NCBI GenBank assembly: GCA_023653785.1
Contig: JAMKCH010002859.1
Coordinates: forward strand, 59,139-123,138
Reading direction: 5' to 3'
Length of the DNA: 64,000 nucleotides
DNA from: Ophioderma brevispina
Taxonomy: Eukaryota > Echinodermata > Ophiuroidea > Amphilepidida > Ophiodermatidae
Position numbers and translations under genes: made by a program. The notes under the pieces are model-generated. The model searched no databases. It saw only the letters and a list, made by a program, of their open reading frames with translations, and had not been told where the DNA came from. Shown here piece after piece: positions 58,131 through 64,000 of the stretch (its first letter is position 1; each line of letters begins with the position of its first letter).

Positions 58131-58911
58131 TGCATGGTGGAAGCTTAGATGATCAGGACTTTAGATGAGCCTCTCCTAATGGTCTGATGATCACCAATCA
58201 TCTTCTTACCATGAATGGCACTTCTTTTTAACTTCCTTGACCTTGGGCAATCCATCAACTTTCTTGACCTTTGAGGAAGCATACAAACTCCTCTAACTCC
58301 GCTAGATGACTCATAATTTACTTCCCAAACTAGCTCCCAACTCGGCAAAACACTCCTGAATAACTATACAACTTCTAAAGAACATGGTTGGACACGATGT
58401 ACAAACTTTATCGATCCAGTTTTGTCAGAAGGGCCCGCCTATTGCCATCACGTCTTGTAGACATCTTGGATAAGTCAATGAAGAGGAAATTTCAGATGAG
58501 GAATATTGTATGTGGATGAAGATGATCCAAGATGATCGGACTGTTCCGGTCTGTGGTGAATATGACAGCGACTAAATCCCAGTAATAACTAAGCTATATA
58601 AGATGTCTATAGGTTATAATATTTGAGATACCTCCAGATTTATAACAAAAATGGTATTTTCTTTTGATGGACCACTACCAAGCGTGTGTTTAAAAGCGCA
58701 TATAAAAATGTCTATAGGTTATAATTTTGCTTTATTTGAGAAACCTCCAATTAAAACAAAATGTGATTTTTTATACTACCAAGTGCATTAAAGCGATCGG
58801 CAATCCATCTACTAAAACATCTTTTGGTTATAATTATCTGAGATACTTGAAAAAAATTTTAAACTACTTAAAATTTAAAATTATTTATTTCTACAAACAA
58901 GTGTGTCTCTG

Positions 58912-59065
58912 CTTCCTCACAACCAGCGTGCAAAATACAGGACAGCGCAATGGCATAGGTCAGATTCAGGGTATTACCGACCTCCTACAGAACATGGTTG
59001 ACACGCTAGGAGACTTATCGAACCAGTTTGGTCAGAAGGACCCGTTATTGGCCATCGACATTGTA
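58912..59065 (+). pseudogene. Exon-like fragment, copy 3 (right arm, best preserved)
   Basis: The + strand reads SVQNTGQRNGIGQIQGITDL followed by LQNMVDTLGDLSNQFGQKDP and LLAID without a break. The peptide has the heptad-like hydrophobic spacing of an amphipathic helix and is not low complexity. CTTCCTCACAACCAG at its start looks like a splice acceptor. A fragment of a host gene exon captured by the element, or a remnant of the element's own protein, are the two readings; I do not recognise the family. Confidence 0.5.
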
Positions 59066-59672
59066 TTTCTTTATACCAAGTCTGTGTGTTTAAAGCGGGG
59101 GACAATCCAAATTAAAATATGAATTATGGTTAGCATTTACCACTTGTATTTCAGCCAAGTTATGAATGACCTTCAGGGGACCTTTCTCTTAAAATTAGAC
59201 CATTTTGCTGGACTGTTCTTGAATGTAGTGCCATCGAAACCCAAACAAAAGGATGCTTTTAAATTAGTTTTTAGGTTAAACTACTTATCTGATAATCACA
59301 TTTATTCTTTCTTTAAAATTTTGTCGATAATATGCGAAGTTTTCTCACATGCTCACTTTTTTGGCAGATTATATTGGCCGCCGTCATGAATTTGAAGCAT
59401 CCATTAGAGAAAAAAACAAACAATACCAAAAATGAATTAGGAGGGTTCTAACATAACTAACTCACTTTTTTGTTGCTTATTGATATTACTAGCTGATATG
59501 GACTTTTTTTTTCAAATTTGACCAATTTTGGCGACCATCTTGTAATATATTGAGGAGCCATCGGGATTTTTTCCGCTGTTAATTCCAAAAGGATTGGACC
59601 CGAAAAAGGTACCTAAAAAGTTGGTTGTTGGTAAGTTCTGTGGGGGTGAACGGGGTGTACCGTACACCCAAC

Positions 59673-59822
59673 TATAAATGGGTACCGTCATATGCTGGGA
59701 AGGCAAAACAACTTGCTGTGGCGGGAGGAGTGGGCGAACCCCCCATCACATTTATATGAGGAAGTCTTGGCCCAACCACCCAATACAGAGAGTTGGGCAC
59801 TCCGCCTGCGGGCGCATAACCA
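59673..59822 (+). mobile_element. SINE family S1, tail half, split by a transposon
   Basis: Begins ATAAATGGGTACCGTCATAT, continues through GCGGGAGGAGTGGGCGAACC, CCC run, GTCTTGGCCCAACC and GGGCACTCCGCCTGCGGGCG, matching 20851-21005 of the intact SINE. Together with 55885-56036 it reconstructs the order of one SINE copy interrupted at about its middle. Confidence 0.75.
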
Positions 59823-59916
59823 TTTGCATTTGCTTTTGTAATATTTGGGTTTCTGATCACCCCTTTTTCCTTTCCTCCGACCATACCCCGATTAGTTTTT
59901 TGCAAGCATCAGTTAA

Positions 59917-61012
59917 GGGGCTTGTGAAGTCAGGAACTTAGTCAAATATGGCCAGTTTTTAGTTTTTTTTCATGTTTAACTGCATTAACATGTTTTCTTT
60001 TCTCATATTATTTTCACCAAAGTCCTAGATCTATTATTTTGTCCTCATATTTGTCATTTTACTTTTACTATTTACGTACGCATTTTTTGACCAAGAACAA
60101 CACATGGGCTGAACTGGCAAAAGGGCGGGTAATTTCGCGTATTACGCAATCTCGCCTGTGCTATTTCGGCGCGCGCGATGTAATGAGCGCATAAGAAACG
60201 CCTTGTTCAAATCGATTCGATATGACTACACCCACGTACCTTGTGCTGAATGTAAAATGGTTGCCCCCGTGAGTTGCTTTTGCAAACATAACATGGGATT
60301 TAATTTCACGATTTGAGCCTCATAATTGTTGAATTTTGATCATACGTATCCAGATGACGCACTTTTGACCTGGTGCCGAAGCATTGTGAAGAATAAGAGA
60401 TGAAACCGCTTGTGGTTTGGAGTAAAGGCTATATTTGTAGCGAAATGGGACAATCTTTGGACAAAATGGGCGATTTTCTCTGTGTTCCACTTTCGGCGAT
60501 AATTCGTGATTTTCCGGTTCCCAGTTAAACTCTAAATCCATATCACAGCAAACAGGTAAAAATGAAATGCAATCGTATAGAGCAATATCAACTCTAGGGT
60601 CTGGTCGGTATTTTTTTAGTTTTTCATTTTGTGGTTAAAAATCGTGATTTATATGTCACCTTTTAACAATCTTGGCGTTGTTTCAAATTGAAACACTCGG
60701 TTTTTTGGCTTTTTGGGCAAATACTTGATAAAGGTGCAGAATTTGAAAAAAGGGGAAACTATGACTCTGTAATACAAATACGACAAGCACATTTTTTATA
60801 ACATTTGATATTTTTATAGGGAACCCAAAAAATGAGTGGAAAATCTCCATTTTTTTTATGAGATTTTCTCAAGAATACGTATTTTGGGGGAAAAATATTA
60901 TTTTGGATTCCTTGAGTCATTTCCTTCTCAAATAAGGTATACCTTTATATATGTTGGAACAACAATTAAGAAGATACGGCAAACATTCCTTTTGATTCTG
61001 ACTTCACAGCCC
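59917..61012. mobile_element. TTAA-flanked non-autonomous element (1096 bp, piggyBac-like)
   Basis: TTAA flanks both sides (59913-59916 and 61013-61016). The ends GGGGCTTGTGAAGTCAGGAA and GATTCTGACTTCACAGCCCC are inverted repeats over about 17 bp with one gap. The interior has no transposase frame. End and target type agree with the piggyBac superfamily, but the ends differ from the 360-bp TTAA family at 35266 and 62743, so this is a separate family. Confidence 0.82.
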
Positions 61013-61016
61013 CTTA

Positions 61017-62738
61017 AATAGTCTCCGTTGATTTTTTCGTTAAAATAGTCATCCGAAACACGAGTACCTGCTGCATGCACTTGCTCGCAATAGCTGCACT
61101 GCTCTTACATTGACATGGAAAAAATAGTTGAGCCTGTCCTAAAAATGGATGCCATTATACGTAACGTAATACGAAAAAAATTTAGCTTATATACCCAGAG
61201 GGTAGCCCAGAGAGTAAATTTGAAAGAACAATTATTTGAAAGAACAATTATGGCTAACATGACAATTGTGAAAAGAAATGAACATTGCAGGGGAAAATAT
61301 ACCTTTTTTGAAAGCTTCGCAATAGTCGAGTAAAATGGTATATATTGATCACGATTTAACCCTTTAATTTTTACCTCTGTACAAAATTCCCCTTTTTTCT
61401 CCATTTCAATCGTAGAGATTTCTTAATTTTTAACTATGTTATTCCTGATTCACACTCACCTAAAACATTAATAAAGTTTTAGGAATTTTTTGGGTAAAAA
61501 CTTAAATTGGAATATTGTAATACCCATAGGTCTTTTCGTATTAAAAATAACTCATTAAAATGAGCTATGTTGATCATACAATACGTTGATGATTGCTCAA
61601 GACTACCAGGAATTGAATAGGCTTATTGTTTGGAATAAATTTGATTTCAAGTTTAAATGATTAACAAATGAAAAAGATATTCATTTAATCAGCTCAATCA
61701 GTTCATAATGCCATATTGATTTCCTCAGAAATCGATGGCGCATCCTTTGGTCTCTTCGCACACTCACACCAAAGCCTAATCAGGTATTCGTAATGGTTTA
61801 TATGAAACTAACTTATAATAAATGATTGGAAAAATGGAAATCCAATGCTTTCTTTTGCGAAAATGGAACCAGAACATACGTCATAACTTTTAAAATAGAC
61901 AATCGTAAGCTAATACAAATACTCAAGTCTTATGATAAAATTAATTATTACTATAATAACACAAATACAATGTTAATGTTTCTGAAAACTGAAGTACTAA
62001 AACAAAGAATTCATAGAATAGTTTGATTTTTTTAGATCTCGTCTGAGTTAAACGATACAAAAAGCTCAACAGCCTATCTTTGAAATTGCGAGAAATGCGA
62101 ATTTCTCGAGGCACCACCGTACAGATTTTGTTTTATAAGGATGAAAAGATTAGTCTGGCTTTATAGCCCGAGCCATACTATCGTATGAACAACTAGGGCT
62201 ATTTATTTTTGAAGAGAACTCACGAAATTCCCAACATGCCCAATGGTAGGCCTAGAGACTTGAGACATTTACTTTGAACTTTTGCTCTAGTTTCTCGTGG
62301 AGTATCTATGGTGCAAATGTTGATATTAACGTGAAAAGGGAGGGAACTTTGACAAAGTTGTGGGTTTTATTTTTACCTACTAATCTCGCTCAAGTGTGTG
62401 TCAGTCCGGGGGGCACTCCCATTTTGGAAGTGACGCGTAAGTAAGGATGTTCATACCCCCATTTTCAGCTTCGTTGTCACCCAACGTTCCCATATTTTTT
62501 TGAATTTCACCCAAAGACCCCATATTTTTGGAGTCCTCTGTCACCGAATGCCCTTGCCAGGGTTTGGAAGCGCCAGCCTTACACCCATATCCATTTCAGA
62601 GGTGAGCGCCCCCCGGGATGTCAGTTCAAGAGGTATTGTCTCATCTAATTCTTAGGGAGTAATAGGAGTCATCATAGGAGTAATAAACAAGGCACAAATG
62701 TTAGCTTAGGGTAACTCACAGGATGAACTGTTTCGCCT
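61017..62738. other. Unassigned stretch with short repeats
   Basis: AT-rich; a 72-codon frame at 61115-61333 (MEKIVEPVLKMDAIIRNVIR and onward) is not recognised. At about 62408-62620 a 'CCGGGGGGCACTCCCATTTT' left part faces 'GGTGAGCGCCCCCCGGGATG', with CCCATATTTTT units between, which looks like a small degenerate element of about 210 bp. The perfect 10-bp AAATTCGCAT-type pair near 62088 (GCGAGAAATGCG/AATTTCTCGAG) is a weak hairpin. Confidence 0.4.
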
Positions 62739-62742
62739 TTAA

Positions 62743-63100
62743 AGTGACAGGAGGAGATTTTTAGGATACACATTTCTCTCAAATTGCACTTGATCGGATG
62801 TAGACCACCTACCAAGAACGTTTCGAAGGTTTATTGGACAAACAAGCACGAAAGAAAACCGCAAACCTAGTTTTGAACTTGCCTGACTATCGTAATTGTC
62901 CCCATAGAACACCGTGCTTTGAGTTTCTGTCGTGCACGACAGGAAGGACTAAATCATCATCTTATTACATAAAGACGGCGTATTAGGCTTATTCACTTCA
63001 GGTGTGGTCTAATACATTGGAAAGCATTCCATATATGCAAAAAAACCCGGGTTCGAGAAAAATTGGGGGCGCTTCTTTCTGGAAATCTCCTCATGTCTCT
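62743..63100. mobile_element. TTAA-flanked MITE family T, copy 2 (358 bp)
   Basis: TTAA on both sides (62739-62742 and 63101-63104), ends AGTGACAGGAGGAGATTT and AAATCTCCTCATGTCTCT, and the central palindrome CTGTCGTGCACGACAG at about 62926-62941. It aligns along its full length with 35266-35625. Both copies have the same orientation. Confidence 0.9.
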
Positions 63101-63104
63101 TTAA

Positions 63105-64000
63105 ATATATATCATCGCTGGACAGGACAAAACCCCCGGAAAACCCCTCCTATGTGCATTTGGCATTTGAAATCAAAAGCTCTTATGTGCAAATCAAATT
63201 TACTGCTAACAAACCTATATGTTTGTATGTTCACTCTGAATTCAACTTTAAAACAATTATATTTTAGGATAAATATCATCAGGTTTGAATAATACTTGAA
63301 CCCACATCAACCTATTATGTGATTCTCAGTGGGTTATGCTCACCTCACCCCGCCATGCCTGCGATCACTATATAATTAATAAATATGATCCAAAGAAGTC
63401 TAGTTATTTTGCGAGAGAGAGATTGATTTGTTTTGAAAAGGAGTGATGCATCATAATGGTGTGCAAGAAATGGATAAATAAAGAAATGAAAAGATCGATA
63501 ATTGTATAGTTTTATATTTCTTGGAGGGTGTATCAATTTGATTACTCAGGTAAGTAAAGCGTAGGCGTTCCACTTCTCCTGTATATATGTTTATGTTTTG
63601 GCATGGTTAGTGACTTGGATTACTCTTTGATCATCCAAAGTGTATGCCATTCTAAAATTCGCCTTCTATACAGAAAAAAGTGATACAATGAGTGCAAAAC
63701 AATAGAACTAGATCTCTAATATCCCATGCAATTAAGATCCTGCTATTCCTTATTGTTGAGAGGATGGTCGGCAAGCCCCCCCCCCCAGACCCCAGCAGGC
63801 AGGCTTTCTGGGGACCAAATTGCAAATACCGCGTGTCTCTAAAAAAAGAGAACCCTCAAAGCACCTCTATCTTTCCAAAAGGACACGTATTGACTGAGTT
63901 ATAGCCGGGTTATAGCCGATTGAAAATTTGTACTACTTTTTTTATTTTATCCACGGATTGTCACTGTTTTGGTTGTCTTTAGGCAATACTACACATTCTC
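63105..64000. other. Unassigned end of window
   Basis: No exon, RNA gene or paired repeat is supported. A run of about 14 C lies at 63777-63787 beside CAGCAGGCAGGC motifs. A GAGAGAGA run lies near 63414. Confidence 0.4.

Larger units (their letters stand above)
56038..59661. mobile_element. Long-inverted-repeat DNA transposon carrying an exon-like fragment (3.6 kb)
   Basis: The left arm (56038-56780) and right arm (about 58900-59661) are inverted copies over roughly 750 bp. Paired landmarks are GCACCCCCACGAACT/AGTTCTGTGGGGGTG at the tips, GATGGCGGCCAATAT/ATATTGGCCGCCGTC, and GGGTCCTTCTGACCAAAC/GTTTGGTCAGAAGGACCC. The centre has further direct and inverted units with TTATAAATC.GGAGGTATCTC, TTATAAACCTAT and GATTGTCCACTGCTTTAACA, about 130 bp each. 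It sits inside a SINE. Long inverted ends and a captured fragment recall Mutator/Pack-MULE or foldback elements; the class is not proven. The target duplication is unresolved: CTATGGTAC on the left and CTATAAATGGGTACC on the right may be it. Confidence 0.8.

Overview
The window reads as nuclear DNA of an animal, most likely a marine invertebrate and plausibly a deuterostome (hemichordate, echinoderm or cephalochordate). The reasons are small exons bounded by GT/AG introns of about 0.7-3 kb, tRNA-derived SINEs, very many non-autonomous DNA transposons, and exons of the cilium-associated adenylate kinase AK9. There is no bacterial-style gene packing, and nearly all open frames in the window are chance frames or low-complexity artefacts. 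The species cannot be fixed from sequence alone.

Only one gene is recognised with confidence: an internal part of AK9 on the + strand, eight exons between 18399 and 30149. The exons give a nucleotide-kinase LID-like stretch, a linker with a conserved 'DYMADHDQQYLIELD' block, a second kinase domain start with an intact P-loop (GPPLSGKT), and then an acidic linker carried by exons that all start and end in phase 1. The first exon needs two reading-frame shifts to make family-like protein; the other seven are clean. No 5' or 3' end of the gene is seen.

Region by region: 1-1250 holds AT-rich ~155-bp units and then a G-rich array. 1330-3195 is a diverged second copy of the interior of a hAT-like element. 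3200-6055 is unassigned, with one weak reverse-strand frame. 6063-9403 is a hAT-like element with terminal repeats, a probable 8-bp target duplication and an internal ~160-bp tandem array. 9798-9950 is a decayed THAP-domain fragment. 10118-10478 is a MITE. 12022-13474 is a hAT-like element with a perfect 8-bp target duplication. 15280-15686 is a palindromic MITE with another palindrome inside it. 16062-18095 is a 2-kb G-rich array abutting the first AK9 exon. 18399-30149 is AK9, whose introns carry palindromic MITEs, two SINEs, a hAT element with perfect 8-bp target duplication and a TTA-flanked MITE. 30150-64000 is a repeat-rich desert: nested hAT-like, foldback, TTAA-type (piggyBac-like) and TTA-type elements, a 15-bp minisatellite, a 2.24-kb tandem duplication, and a 3.6-kb long-inverted-repeat transposon inserted in a SINE and carrying several copies of an exon-like fragment.

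The most interesting object is the 3.6-kb element at 56038-59661. Second is the set of repeat families present here in two to four copies with visible ends and target duplications, from which consensus elements could be built. Copies of larger duplications differ by very many single-base insertions and deletions, which suggests residual assembly error as well as true divergence; frame breaks should be read with that in mind.
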